Source: Longimycelium tulufanense (GTDB taxonomy: Bacteria; Actinomycetota; Actinomycetes; Mycobacteriales; Pseudonocardiaceae). From it: a stretch of 64,000 bases of DNA. Below are positions 7,468 to 20,661 of this stretch, piece after piece (the stretch's first letter is position 1; every line of letters begins with the position of its first letter). The notes under the pieces were generated by a model. It worked only from the letters and a program-made list of their open reading frames with translations, was not told the origin of the DNA and ran no database searches. Made by a program: the position numbers and the translations under genes. The stretch is taken from the NCBI RefSeq assembly GCF_014645795.1, contig NZ_BMMK01000009.1, positions 62,001 through 126,000 on the forward strand, given 5' to 3'.

Positions 7468-8274
7468 TCAGCGGGTGTCAAGTTGGCGCTCCAGGTCCTG
7501 GAACAGGCGGTCGATCTGCCCGCTGATGCGGCGGGGGTCCGCTGGCGCGATCGTCGTCCACAGCCGGCCGTCGAAGGACCTGTGGTCCTCCATCACGTAG
7601 CCGCCCTTCGGGGTCGCGTACCAGGCGACCACGTGGTCGGCACGGCGCTCCCGGCCAAGACGGTCCCGCATGTTCGCCCCGAACTGGGCGTACTTGTCCG
7701 GTCCGTCAAGCATCTCCGCGAGGTGGTGCGCATCCGAACCCCTGGCGCCCTTGGCACGCAACGAGTTCTCGAACGCCTTCACGTCATGCCCGACCCCGTC
7801 CGCCGCTGATTCCGCCAAGTCCTTGGCGATCGAGACCGACCGTCCGGGACCCGGTGGGGTCGACGGCAGCAGTCCCGCTGCGGTGCGGGAGAGCCCGCCG
7901 GGATGCGTGAGCCGCAGGGTCAACCGGTCCTCGGCCAGGACGCCGACCGCCGCCTGGTACCCGTCCCCCGCGACCAGGGCGCGCACCTCGTGCCCCAGCC
8001 ACATCCGGACGTCGATCGAGCGGGTCGGCCGCGCGAGCAGCTCGAGCATGGTGCGGAGGCCGGGATCCATCCCCCGACCACCCACCAGCCCACTGCTTCG
8101 CAGCTCGTTCCAGGCCGCTTCGACGACCGCCCGCCGCTCGTCCTCCTCGTAGCCCCGCGGGTTCACCAGGAGGACGATCGGCATCGACGGCAACCCCAGG
8201 TGCTCCCACAGCACCTGGTAAGCCGACGCGGACAGCACCGTCGCCGGCTCGGTTCTCTCGCCGAACACGGTCAC
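7468..8274 (-). CDS. EspG-family type VII secretion chaperone
   Basis: 268 residues, GTG start overlapping the PPE-like gene's stop as GTGA. EspG features: N-terminal VLSASAYQVLWEHLGL, central ELLARPTRSIDVRMW, GYQAAVGVLAEDRLTLRLTH, and C-terminal YATPKGGYVMEDHRSFDGRLWTT followed by IAPADPRRISGQIDRL. EspG proteins bind the tip of PE-PPE type substrates in the cytosol and keep them soluble until they reach the ESX ATPase. Its substrate is probably the PPE-like product encoded directly upstream. Last gene of a four-gene operon without core ESX components. Confidence 0.85.
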   Translation of the reverse strand: MTVFGERTEPATVLSASAYQVLWEHLGLPSMPIVLLVNPRGYEEDERRAVVEAAWNELRSSGLVGGRGMDPGLRTMLELLARPTRSIDVRMWLGHEVRALVAGDGYQAAVGVLAEDRLTLRLTHPGGLSRTAAGLLPSTPPGPGRSVSIAKDLAESAADGVGHDVKAFENSLRAKGARGSDAHHLAEMLDGPDKYAQFGANMRDRLGRERRADHVVAWYATPKGGYVMEDHRSFDGRLWTTIAPADPRRISGQIDRLFQDLERQLDTR

Positions 8275-9587
8275 CGCTGGGGCGGCTGCTCGCCGATCAC
8301 CGGCGGAGCGACCAGGCGATCATCGTCGAAGATCGCGTCCTCGTCGATGACGTACTTTCGCTGGTGTTCCTTGTCCTCGTCGCCCCTCGCGCTGGAGGCA
8401 GCCGGCTGCATGAACGACTGCCCCATGCCGGCCCGCCCAGCTCCTGCACCCATCGCGCCACCGCCACGACCACCTGCCACCGGCTCGCCCATACCGAACG
8501 CGCCACCACGACCCATACCGCCGCCCTGGCCGACACCGCCGGCCGCACCGGGCGCACCCGGACCACCACCGGCGCCCGGACCGAACCCACCGGGCACACC
8601 ACGCCCGCCCAAGCCGCCGGGACCACGGCCGCCGGCACCGCCGGGGCCGTTCCCACCCGTACCGGGAGCACCGCCGTAAGGCGCGGTGTTGACGCCCCAC
8701 GGCCCGTACACGTGCGGGTTGCTACCGCCGCTCAGCGGTGGGTTGCCACCACCGGCGTACGGCGGGTGCACCTGGACCGGCGGCGGGTTGCCACCGGTTG
8801 ACGGGGCCACCCACTGCGGGTCGACGGTGGCCGGCGGCTTGTGCACGCCGGTCCACGAGCCGCCGGTGCCCGGGTTGGGCTGGTTGGGCGAGCCCGTGCC
8901 GCTACCACCCGGGTTCGTCCACGGAGTCTCGCGCACGGGCTGGTGGCCCTGCGTTCCACCGCCGCCCGAGTAGACGTTGTTGTTCGCGGACGAGTCCCGG
9001 CCGCCCCAGCCATCCACAGAGGACTGTTGCGTACCGGCAGGCGCGACGTCCACCGCGACCGTGGGCGCCGGCGTGTACTCCGGCATGCCACTGACGGCAT
9101 CGGAGGAGGAGGTGTTGTACTGCGACATCACCAGCGCGGCCTTCTGGTGTGCCTCGTTGGCGGCCTGCTCCTGCTCCTGCCGGTCGGTGCTGATCCCGAA
9201 GAAGTTCTTGATCCCCTTGAAGGAGTCCTCGGGAGCCGTCACCTCCTTCGGCTCCGGCATCTCGTTCTTGGCCCGCGCATAGCTCTGCGTCTGGCCCATG
9301 ACCCCGATGACGGCCCGCATGGTTCCCTCGGAGGCGTCCTGGGCCCACTGTTTCAGGGTCTGGATGGACGCATGGGCCTGCTCGGCCGCCGCGCCCTCGT
9401 ACCCCTCGACCATCCGGTTCAGGCTGGCCTGAAGCTCCTGGTCGGTCTCGTAGAGCCCGCGGCAGACGTCGGCGTAGCCGTCCTGGACGGGTGTACCCGC
9501 GCTGACGCCGGGGCCGCTGTGGATCTTGTCGTAGAGCTCCCGGTGCGGGATCGCCATCCAGTTCCGGCACAAGCCCAACGTGCCCAT
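8271..9587 (-). CDS. PPE-like ESX substrate with glycine-rich C-terminal half
   Basis: 438 residues; ATG at 9587 preceded by GAGGGGG. Residues 1-150 form the helical PPE/WXG100-type domain (AIPHRELYDKIHSGPG, then helices around YADVCRGLYETDQELQASL and GAAAEQAHASIQTLKQWA). Residues 155-400 are low-complexity Gly/Pro/Asn-rich with many GG and PG steps. The last 35 residues are charged (DEDKEHQRKYVIDEDAIFDD), a plausible export or interaction tail. Downstream coupling to EspG and upstream linkage to a small helical protein match the substrate-partner-chaperone layout of ESX loci. Probably exported and surface-located; no catalytic domain is visible. Confidence 0.8.
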   Translation of the reverse strand: MGTLGLCRNWMAIPHRELYDKIHSGPGVSAGTPVQDGYADVCRGLYETDQELQASLNRMVEGYEGAAAEQAHASIQTLKQWAQDASEGTMRAVIGVMGQTQSYARAKNEMPEPKEVTAPEDSFKGIKNFFGISTDRQEQEQAANEAHQKAALVMSQYNTSSSDAVSGMPEYTPAPTVAVDVAPAGTQQSSVDGWGGRDSSANNNVYSGGGGTQGHQPVRETPWTNPGGSGTGSPNQPNPGTGGSWTGVHKPPATVDPQWVAPSTGGNPPPVQVHPPYAGGGNPPLSGGSNPHVYGPWGVNTAPYGGAPGTGGNGPGGAGGRGPGGLGGRGVPGGFGPGAGGGPGAPGAAGGVGQGGGMGRGGAFGMGEPVAGGRGGGAMGAGAGRAGMGQSFMQPAASSARGDEDKEHQRKYVIDEDAIFDDDRLVAPPVIGEQPPQR

Positions 9588-9604
9588 CTCGTCCCCCTCG
9601 AACC

Positions 9605-10213
9605 TCAGCCCGCCAACAACGTCGTCATCGCGGCGTCAGCCAACTGCGCCGCCCGCTTACAGATCTCTTCCTTGCCGAGCGGTTGCTTCGCCCCGCTTTC
9701 GCTGTAGTGCGCACGCAGCACCTGTCCGTCCGCGACATCCACGTTGACCGTGCAGAAGTCGTACCCGGTCGGTGTGCCGGGAGTGTGGATCTCGTAGGCC
9801 GGGAACCCCTGAACTTGCACCTCACGCACGTCACCGTTCACCTGCCCAGGACCAAAATTCTCGATCCCCATGGCCGTGATGGTCGTCACCGAAGCGGAAA
9901 TGTCCTCGACTTCACTGCGAATGGTGCAGGCTGACGCCCCCCTGAAGGTGGAGTCCTTCGACTGTTGCGGGGGTCGGTCAAGCGCAAACCGCTTCTTCTG
10001 ATCGTCAGTCAGCAGTGAGCAAGGGTCCTTGCCATCGAGCTTCACCTCGCGCGGCCGGTCGGACGGCTTCCGATCCGGGGAAGCAGAGGTCGCCTCGCTA
10101 CCCGAGGTGCCCGGGGCTGGCTGGGCACCCGAACTCCCGCCGGAGCAACCGGCAGCACCCAGGGCAGCCACAGCAGCGAGGGCCGCGGCCACTACCAACC
10201 GCCGATCAGGCAC
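9605..10213 (-). CDS. DUF3558 lipoprotein
   Basis: 202 residues from the GTG at 10213 (GGAGGG 6 nt upstream), overlapping the preceding gene by 8 nt. A lipoprotein signal (RRLVVAAALAAVAALGAAGC) places the lipidated cysteine near residue 23, followed by a Ser/Gly/Pro linker. The DUF3558 domain follows: DGKDPCSLLTDDQKKRFAL, GASACTIRSEVEDI, EVQVQGFPAYEIH, and a final helix with CKRAAQLADAAM. DUF3558 proteins are common envelope lipoproteins in Pseudonocardiaceae, often beside ESX genes. Function unknown; it may be the membrane-proximal partner of the exported proteins encoded around it. Confidence 0.85.
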   Translation of the reverse strand: MPDRRLVVAAALAAVAALGAAGCSGGSSGAQPAPGTSGSEATSASPDRKPSDRPREVKLDGKDPCSLLTDDQKKRFALDRPPQQSKDSTFRGASACTIRSEVEDISASVTTITAMGIENFGPGQVNGDVREVQVQGFPAYEIHTPGTPTGYDFCTVNVDVADGQVLRAHYSESGAKQPLGKEEICKRAAQLADAAMTTLLAG

Positions 10214-10589
10214 GATGTCCCTCCACCTGGACGCTGCTCCGCTCGTCGGCGATGCCGTACTGGCGGGCTGCCGCCTCGAGCTGCTCCACGATCGTCTTGA
10301 GCTGCTGGTGGTAGCCCGTGATCGCGGCAAGCGCCGACGTCTTGCCCTCAATCCCCTTCTTGGTGATCTCCTGGGCTACCTCGACGCTCACGTCGTCCCT
10401 GGCCATCGGCTTCATCTCGAGCTTGCTCTGTGCCTGTTGCATGAGCGGCTCTACCTTGTCGAGCGCAGCGCGGAACAAGCTGAGCGCCTGGGCGACCTGG
10501 GCGGGCTCGAAGCGGAGCACCGGGGCGGCGCCCGGGGTGGCGCCGGCGGCCGGCTGGTGGCCGGCGGGACCCATTGCGGCGAACGGCAT
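10206..10589 (-). CDS. Small helical ESX-associated protein
   Basis: 127 residues from the ATG at 10589, preceded by GGGGGAG. After a Gly/Pro/Ala N-terminus the protein is two long helices (about residues 30-60, QVAQALSLFRAALDKVEPLM, and 75-120, EIEGK...YHQQLKTIVEQLEAAARQYG), the hairpin shape of ESX small substrates. There is no signal peptide and no clear WXG. First gene of the operon with DUF3558, PPE-like and EspG genes. A promoter may lie just upstream (TAGTCT at about 10622-10627, minus strand). Likely cognate partner of the PPE-like protein; inferred from fold and context. Confidence 0.65.
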   Translation of the reverse strand: MPFAAMGPAGHQPAAGATPGAAPVLRFEPAQVAQALSLFRAALDKVEPLMQQAQSKLEMKPMARDDVSVEVAQEITKKGIEGKTSALAAITGYHQQLKTIVEQLEAAARQYGIADERSSVQVEGHRA

Positions 10590-10750
10590 GGTTCTCCCCC
10601 TGGAGTCGATATTCGGGGGTGAGACTAGCGAAGCCACCCGAACGGTTCTCACGAACCTGAAGTTTCACCCGTTCGGCGCAGTGATTTATCCCGGTCGGCG
10701 CACCGAATCACCCCGGCGACCAGCACTTTCGTGGACGGGCCACCGGATAC

Positions 10751-10796
10751 GGCGAGGCCCGCCAGACGCTCCGCGGAGCGTCTGGCGGGCCTCGCC
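10751..10796. terminator. Perfect 46-nt palindrome downstream of rpoC
   Basis: 23-bp arms meet without a loop (left arm begins GGCGAGGCCCGCC, right arm ends GGCGGGCCTCGCC). It starts 40 nt after the rpoC stop and lies before the minus-strand ESX operon. It probably terminates the rpoBC transcript and separates it from the ESX genes. No U-tract follows. Confidence 0.75.
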
Positions 10797-10835
10797 AGTC
10801 AGTGCCTCGCCGGCCTACTGCCGGCTACTGCGACC

Positions 10836-14711
<3,876 letters not shown>

Positions 14712-14755
14712 GTCGGTTTCCTTCTCCCCGGTTGTAGCGGGCTAGGGCAGTGGCT

Positions 14756-14801
14756 GGTCCGGTCGGGGTGTCCCCATGGCCGGGGACACCCCGACCGGAC
14801 C
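14756..14801. promoter_or_regulatory. 20-bp hairpin between rpoB and rpoC
   Basis: GGTCCGGTCGGGGTGTCCCC (14756-14775) and its exact complement (14782-14801) enclose the 6-nt loop ATGGCC. The hairpin begins 7 nt after the rpoB stop and ends 44 nt before the rpoC start. A perfect 20-bp stem inside an essential operon could be a partial terminator setting the rpoB:rpoC ratio, a processing site, or a 3' stabiliser of rpoB mRNA. Structure is seen; role is inferred. Confidence 0.7.
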
Positions 14802-14808
14802 GGCGAGG

Positions 14809-17800
14809 TCAGTTCACGACGTCGTCCACGGAGGGTGCCTCGTTCCGGGACAGGTTGATGCCCAGGTTCGCGGCGGCCCGCTCCAGGTCCTCGTCGTCGC
14901 CGTCGCGCATCTCGATCGCCGCACCGTCGCTGGAGAGCACCTCGACGTTGAGGCACAGCGACTGGAGCTCCTTGAGAAGCACCTTGAACGACTCCGGGAT
15001 ACCCGGCTCCGGGATGTTCTCGCCCTTGACGATCGCCTCGTACACCTTCACGCGGCCGAGGACGTCGTCCGACTTGATCGTCAGCAGCTCCTGCAGGGTG
15101 TAGGCGGCGCCGTAGGCCTGCATGGCCCAGCACTCCATCTCACCGAACCGCTGGCCACCGAACTGGGCCTTACCGCCCAGCGGCTGCTGGGTGATCATCG
15201 AGTACGGGCCGGTCGACCGCGCGTGGATCTTGTCGTCGACCAGGTGCAGCAGCTTGAGGATGTACATGTACCCGACCGCGACCGGGTACGGGTACGGCTC
15301 GCCGCTGCGGCCGTCGAACAGGGTCGCCTTGCCGTCGCCGTTGACCATCCGCTCGCCGTCACGGTTCGGGCGGGTGGCCGACAGCAGACCGGTGATCTCC
15401 TCCTCGCGGGCACCGTCGAAGACCGGGCTCGCGGTGTTGGTGTTCGGCTCGGCCGAGTACAGGTTCTCGGGCAGGCGCTTGGCCCAGTCCGGGTCGCCGT
15501 CGATGCTCCAGCCCTGCTTGGCGATCCAGCCCAGGTGCGTCTCCAGCACCTGGCCGATGTTCATCCGTCGCGGCACACCGTGCGTGTTCAGGATGATGTC
15601 AACCGGGGTGCCGTCGGGGAGGAACGGCATGTCCTCCGCCGGCAGCACCTTGCCGATGACGCCCTTGTTGCCGTGCCGGCCGGCGAGCTTGTCGCCATCC
15701 TGGATCTTGCGCTTCTGCGCCACGTAGACCCGGACCAGCTCGTTGACGCCCGGCGGCAGCTCGTCGTCGTCCTCCCGGCTGAACACCCGGATGCCGATGA
15801 CCTTGCCGGTCTCGCCGTGCGGCACCTTCAGCGAGGTGTCGCGCACCTCGCGGGCCTTCTCACCGAAGATGGCGCGCAGCAGCCGCTCCTCCGGGGTCAG
15901 CTCGGTCTCGCCCTTGGGCGTGACCTTGCCGACCAGGATGTCGCCGGCCTGCACCTCGGCACCGATCCGGATGATGCCGCGCTCGTCCAGGTCGGCCAGC
16001 ACGTCCTCGGAGACGTTCGGGATGTCCCGGGTGATCTCCTCGGCGCCGAGCTTGGTGTCGCGGGCGTCGATCTCGTGCTCCTCGATGTGGATCGAGGTGA
16101 GCACGTCGTCCTGCACCAGGCGCTGGGACAGGATGATCGCGTCCTCGTAGTTGTGGCCCTCCCACGGCATGATCGCCACGAGCAGGTTCTTGCCCAGGGC
16201 CATCTCGCCGTCGTCGGTGCACGGGCCGTCGGCGATCACCTGGCCGACCTCGACCCGGTCGCCCTCGTTGACGATGGGCTTCTGGTTGATGCAGGTGCCC
16301 TGGTTGGACCGGCGGAACTTGTGCAGCCGGTAGGTCTGCCGGGTGCCGTCGTCGGCCATCACGGTGACGAAGTCGGCGCACAGCTCCTCGACGACGCCGG
16401 CCTTCTCGGCCACGACCACGTCACCGGCGTCGACCGCGGCGCGCAGCTCCATGCCGGTGCCGACCAGCGGGGCCTCGCTGCGCAGCAGCGGCACCGCCTG
16501 GCGCTGCATGTTCGCGCCCATCAGCGCCCGGTTGGCGTCGTCGTGCTCGAGGAACGGGATCATCGACGTCGCCACGGACACCATCTGCCGCGGCGAGACG
16601 TCCATGTAGTCGACGCCGTCCGGGCTGATGTAGTCGATCTCACCGCCCTTGCGGCGGACCAGCACGCGCTCGTCGATGAAGCTGCCCTCGGCGTCGACCA
16701 TCGCGTTGGCCTGCGCGATGACGTGCCGGTCCTCCTCGTCGGCGGTCAGGTAGTCGACCTGGTCGGTGACCCGGCCGTCGACGACCTTGCGGTACGGCGT
16801 CTCGATGAAGCCGAACGGGTTGACGCGCGCGTAGGAGGACAGCGAGCCGATCAGACCGATGTTCGGGCCTTCCGGCGTCTCGATCGGGCACATCCGGCCG
16901 TAGTGCGACGGGTGCACGTCACGCACCTCGAAGCCGGCCCGCTCCCGGGACAGACCGCCCGGCCCCAGCGCCGAGAGGCGGCGCTTGTGGGTCAGGCCCG
17001 CGAGCGGGTTGGTCTGGTCCATGAACTGGGACAGCTGCGAGGTGCCGAAGAACTCCTTGATCGCCGCCACCACGGGGCGGATGTTGATCAGGGTCTGCGG
17101 CGTGATGGCCTCGACGTCCTGGGTGGTCATCCGCTCCCGGACGACCCGCTCCATGCGGGACAGGCCGACCCGGATCTGGTTCTGGATCAGCTCGCCCACG
17201 GTGCGCAGCCGGCGGTTGCCGAAGTGGTCGATGTCGTCGATCTCGACCGGGACCTCGGTCTCGCCCACCGTCGCCATCTTGACCTCGCCGGCGTGCAGCC
17301 GGACCAGGTACTCGATGGTGGTGACGATGTCGTCCTCGGTCAGCACGCCGGCCGAGAACGGCAGTTCCAGGCCGAGCTTCTTGTTGACCTTGTAGCGTCC
17401 GACCTTGGCCAGGTCGTAGCGCTTCTCCTTGAAGAACAGGTTCTCCAGCAGGGTCTGCGCGCTCTCCCGCGTCGGCGGCTCGCCCGGACGCAGCTTGCGG
17501 TAGATGTCCAGCAGCGCCTCGTCCTGGCCGGCGGTGTGGTCCTTCTCCAGGGTGGCCATCAGCGTCTCGCTGAAGCCGAACCGCTCACGGATCTGCTCGT
17601 TGGTCCAGCCCAGGGCCTTGAGCAGGACGGTCACCGGCTGGCGGCGCTTGCGGTCGATGCGGACACCGACGGTGTCCCGCTTGTCGACGTCGAACTCCAG
17701 CCAGGCACCACGGCTCGGGATGATCTTGACGCTGAAGACGTCCTTGTCGGTCGTCTTGTCGACCGCCTGGTCGAAGTAGACGCCCGGGGAACGCACGAGC

Positions 17801-18294
17801 TGCGAGACCACGACGCGCTCGGTGCCGTTGATGATGAACGTCCCCTTGTTCGTCATCATCGGGAAGTCACCCATGAACACCGTCTGGCTCTTGATCTCGC
17901 CGGTGGTGTGGTTGGTGAACTCCGCGGTGACGAACAGCGGCGCCGCGTAGGTCATGTCCTTGTCCTTGCACTCCTCGACGGAGGCCTTGACCTCGTCGAA
18001 GCGCGGGTCGGAGAAGGACAGCGACATGGAGCCGGAGAAGTCCTCGATCGGCGAGATCTCGCCCAGGACCTCCTCCAGCCCGCTCACCGGGTTCTCGTCG
18101 CCGGCGTCAACCCGGCGCTGGTACCACTCGTCGGCGCCGATGAGCCATTCGAACGACTGGGTCTGGAGGGCCAGCAGGTCGGGCACCTCCAGCGGCTCAC
18201 GGATCTTCGCGAACGAGACCCGCTTCGGTGCCCCAGGGATCCCCGACGTGGAGTTGGTCGCAGCAGTGGCCTTGGTCGCGCGGGAGACTGCCAA
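14809..18294 (-). CDS. rpoB: RNA polymerase beta subunit
   Basis: 1161 residues. The TTG at 18294 is chosen because GGAAGGA lies 6 nt upstream and the product then begins [11 protein letters not shown], like other actinobacterial RpoB proteins. The rifampicin-resistance region is intact ([31 protein letters not shown]), with D426, H436 and S441 at the positions equivalent to E. coli D516, H526 and S531, so the common high-level resistance changes are absent. Two neighbours differ from E. coli: Thr for N518 and Ala for S522. The [28 protein letters not shown] and [20 protein letters not shown] blocks are conserved. It is preceded by a promoter about 140 nt upstream and followed by rpoC. Confidence 0.99.
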   Translation of the reverse strand: MAVSRATKATAATNSTSGIPGAPKRVSFAKIREPLEVPDLLALQTQSFEWLIGADEWYQRRVDAGDENPVSGLEEVLGEISPIEDFSGSMSLSFSDPRFDEVKASVEECKDKDMTYAAPLFVTAEFTNHTTGEIKSQTVFMGDFPMMTNKGTFIINGTERVVVSQLVRSPGVYFDQAVDKTTDKDVFSVKIIPSRGAWLEFDVDKRDTVGVRIDRKRRQPVTVLLKALGWTNEQIRERFGFSETLMATLEKDHTAGQDEALLDIYRKLRPGEPPTRESAQTLLENLFFKEKRYDLAKVGRYKVNKKLGLELPFSAGVLTEDDIVTTIEYLVRLHAGEVKMATVGETEVPVEIDDIDHFGNRRLRTVGELIQNQIRVGLSRMERVVRERMTTQDVEAITPQTLINIRPVVAAIKEFFGTSQLSQFMDQTNPLAGLTHKRRLSALGPGGLSRERAGFEVRDVHPSHYGRMCPIETPEGPNIGLIGSLSSYARVNPFGFIETPYRKVVDGRVTDQVDYLTADEEDRHVIAQANAMVDAEGSFIDERVLVRRKGGEIDYISPDGVDYMDVSPRQMVSVATSMIPFLEHDDANRALMGANMQRQAVPLLRSEAPLVGTGMELRAAVDAGDVVVAEKAGVVEELCADFVTVMADDGTRQTYRLHKFRRSNQGTCINQKPIVNEGDRVEVGQVIADGPCTDDGEMALGKNLLVAIMPWEGHNYEDAIILSQRLVQDDVLTSIHIEEHEIDARDTKLGAEEITRDIPNVSEDVLADLDERGIIRIGAEVQAGDILVGKVTPKGETELTPEERLLRAIFGEKAREVRDTSLKVPHGETGKVIGIRVFSREDDDELPPGVNELVRVYVAQKRKIQDGDKLAGRHGNKGVIGKVLPAEDMPFLPDGTPVDIILNTHGVPRRMNIGQVLETHLGWIAKQGWSIDGDPDWAKRLPENLYSAEPNTNTASPVFDGAREEEITGLLSATRPNRDGERMVNGDGKATLFDGRSGEPYPYPVAVGYMYILKLLHLVDDKIHARSTGPYSMITQQPLGGKAQFGGQRFGEMECWAMQAYGAAYTLQELLTIKSDDVLGRVKVYEAIVKGENIPEPGIPESFKVLLKELQSLCLNVEVLSSDGAAIEMRDGDDEDLERAAANLGINLSRNEAPSVDDVVN

Positions 18295-18435
18295 GATGCG
18301 TCCTTCCAGGGACTTGGTAGCTGCCTGGTGGACCGCGTGCGCGGCCCGAGCAAGCACGCTTTCAAGGGTGCGGTGGGTGCCCGCCAACCGTTGCCCCGGG
18401 GAAGGGCACACGGAAAGAGGGCAGCGCAAAGGGGC

Positions 18436-18464
18436 AGTCTAGCCACACAAACGGCGACTGTCGA
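18436..18464 (-). promoter_or_regulatory. rpoB promoter
   Basis: On the minus strand TCGACA (18464-18459) and TAGACT (18441-18436) are separated by exactly 17 nt, a good sigma-70/HrdB-type match. The predicted start near 18429 gives a leader of about 135 nt before the TTG start of rpoB. rpoBC can therefore be transcribed independently of the mce operon upstream. Confidence 0.75.
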
Positions 18465-19183
18465 GAGGCGGGTGCGGACACCGCGCCTCATGCTCACCGA
18501 CAGAGTGACCCTGCGGCGGCTCCCAGTCAAGGTGCAACGCCTCGATCACCCTCGCGGCGCACGACACAGTGACGGCAAGTGACCACTGTGGCCGGACGAA
18601 ACCGCAGGTCATTGCACGATTGGCGGCCGTGGGACGCCCGTCCGTGGGGACTCACCCGACCCACCGAAGGCGCTCACCTGCCCCTCTTTGCGATCCACAT
18701 GTGACTTCCCGCACCCCTACCCGGAAAGGCCTCACAACTACTCGTAATGAGATCAACAAACGACGCCCATTTTTCCTTCCCCGGCCGACATTGACGATCT
18801 CCGGTCGGCCCCGGACCGGCGCCGAAGCGGCTTCCCCGCACCCGCGCGGCCGGAGAAGCCAGGCCAGCTACCAGTCCCAGTAGGCCAGCAATGGCGTTGG
18901 GTAGCAAGCCGAGGACGGGTCGTAGTCGGCGCGACAGGGATTCCGCGCTGTCCTGACATGCGGGTGTGCCGCGACCACCGGTCACAGGGCTCCGTTGGGC
19001 GCTCGGCGAGCGGCGTTGCGCCAGGCGACCGGTGGTCTCGTCCTCGTCGCGACCAGCGGGGGACGGTCTGACCCTGGACATCGAGGACTTGGTGGCCGGA
19101 GTGTTCTTCCGCCGATCGCTGCCGGGCCCGCGGCTGCCGACGGGCGTCCGAGCAACCGGCGGCAAGTGGTGCTCGCCAGCGGG
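18465..19183. other. Gap between the mce operon and the rpoB promoter
   Basis: About 720 nt without a supported gene. Frames are short, Arg/Ser-rich and without homology. Around 18750-18790 there is a less GC-rich patch, and GGCCGAC/GTCGGCC (18783-18789 and 18804-18810) forms a small inverted repeat. The region may hold the end of the mce transcript and additional rpoB promoters; I cannot define them. Confidence 0.4.
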
Positions 19184-20590
19184 TCAGTAGGTGCGGATGT
19201 CGCTGATGAGCCAGCGCTCGTCGTGGCGCTCGGCGTGTACCGCGAGCTGGGCGGCGCCGGGGGGCTGCGCCTCCCCCGAGGAGTCGGCCCTGGTCCAGCG
19301 CTGGTCGGCGAAGACCAGGACCACGGCGCGGTCGCCGTCGAGGACCTGCACGCCGGCGGTGCGCACCCTGGTGGTCAGCACCACCTTCTGCTCGGGCGCC
19401 AGCTCCTTCACCTGCGCGTAGAGCCGGTTGTACTGGTCGACGGCGTTGCCGGTGAGCAGCTCGTGGGCGGCCTTCTCGGTCTTGGCGGTGTCGTTGAAGT
19501 TGTAGGAGAAGACCGTCTCGACGGCGCTGGTGAGCTGCCCGAGCAGCTCACTGGTGGCCGAGGAGTCGACAAGTGCGCGGTTCTGCGCGGCGCCGGACCG
19601 CAGGTGCTCGGCCTCGCCGCGGAACCAGACGGCCAGGCCGGTCAGGATCGCGAAGAGAAGCAGCAGCGCGGCGGCGAGGCGCAGCTGAGGGACGTCGCGA
19701 ATGCCGGTCGGACGCCCCTGCCGCTTGCCGGCGGCGCTGTCGGTCCCGCCGGGCGTCTCCTTTATGTTTCCTTGCGCGCGGCGCCTGCCGTTACGGGCCG
19801 TGTCCTTGCCGCTCCCCGCTGTGCTCGCGGTGCCAGGGAAGGCCGCTGCCTCCTCCGGCACGCGTTCATCCGCAGCTGCCTCTGCGCCCTCGGCGCGCCC
19901 CTCGGCGGCCTCAGGGCGCGCGCCTGCGGCCTCACTCCTCGCTCCAGCGCCCGAGCTCCCCGCACCTGCGCCCGAGGTGCCGGAATCATGCGGCTCAGAT
20001 CCCGCTCCGGTAGGCCCTGGGTCCTCGTTGGCGATCTCGTCGGCGATATTGGCCCCGCGCAGCGTGGCCAGGAGCTCCTCGTTGTCCGCGGGGATGACCC
20101 ACGCCTCGGGCCCGCCGTCACCCCACTTGTCCGCGGCACCCGAACCACTCGTCGAGGCCGCGGAGGCGGAGGGCCCGCGCTGTTCCGCAGGCTCGGCCGG
20201 TGTGTCGTCGAACTCGGCCGGCACGTCGCGCGTCTCCACTGCACCAAGGTCGCGTTCATCGGCACCGGATGCATGCCCTACATCACCGGATGCACTCTGC
20301 ACGACACCTGACGCACGCTCCGCAACGCCTGCCGCACTCTCCGCGACACCGGAAGCGCGCTCCGCGACGACCGAGCTCCCCTCATGGGGCGCCGTGTCGT
20401 CCGTTCCGGACGTGCTTGGGACGCCGTTGGTGCGGGTTGGCTCCAGTCCGGGGTCGTACTGGGGCGCGGGCGCCGTGCCGATCCCGCGGGCACCGGCCTG
20501 GCGCTCGGCGCCGTGCGGGCGCAGCCGGCTCCCCGCCACCCGCGGCCGGCGGGTCGGCTTGGTGATGCGGTTGCGGCGTGTGGGTGGCAC
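19184..20590 (-). CDS. Mce-associated membrane protein with long disordered N-terminus
   Basis: 468 residues from the GTG at 20590 (GAAGGA 9 nt upstream). Residues 1-300 are disordered: a basic start (PPTRRNRITKPTRRPR), then Ala/Glu/Gly/Ser-rich sequence with repeated VAERASGV-type units. One membrane helix follows (LRLAAALLLLFAILTGLAVWF, about residues 315-335). The exported domain of about 130 residues (SSATSELLGQLTSAVETVFSYNF, TRVRTAGVQVLDGDRAVVLV, WTRADSSG, WLISDIRTY) is the Mce-associated (Mas/Mam) NTF2-like fold. Such proteins stabilise Mce transporters in mycobacteria. It is the last gene of the mce operon. The long cytoplasmic tail is unusual for the family. Confidence 0.8.
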   Translation of the reverse strand: MPPTRRNRITKPTRRPRVAGSRLRPHGAERQAGARGIGTAPAPQYDPGLEPTRTNGVPSTSGTDDTAPHEGSSVVAERASGVAESAAGVAERASGVVQSASGDVGHASGADERDLGAVETRDVPAEFDDTPAEPAEQRGPSASAASTSGSGAADKWGDGGPEAWVIPADNEELLATLRGANIADEIANEDPGPTGAGSEPHDSGTSGAGAGSSGAGARSEAAGARPEAAEGRAEGAEAAADERVPEEAAAFPGTASTAGSGKDTARNGRRRAQGNIKETPGGTDSAAGKRQGRPTGIRDVPQLRLAAALLLLFAILTGLAVWFRGEAEHLRSGAAQNRALVDSSATSELLGQLTSAVETVFSYNFNDTAKTEKAAHELLTGNAVDQYNRLYAQVKELAPEQKVVLTTRVRTAGVQVLDGDRAVVLVFADQRWTRADSSGEAQPPGAAQLAVHAERHDERWLISDIRTY

Positions 20591-20661
20591 GTGGGTGTCC
20601 TTCCGTAACGATCGGCGGCGAGCCCGGCGGGGCGTCGGAAGCCGGTACCGGCGGGTTGGTG

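Noticed and set aside
14776..18582. Very long open frame antisense to rpoB (over 1200 codons)
   Set aside because: Same shadow effect opposite a certain rpoB gene.
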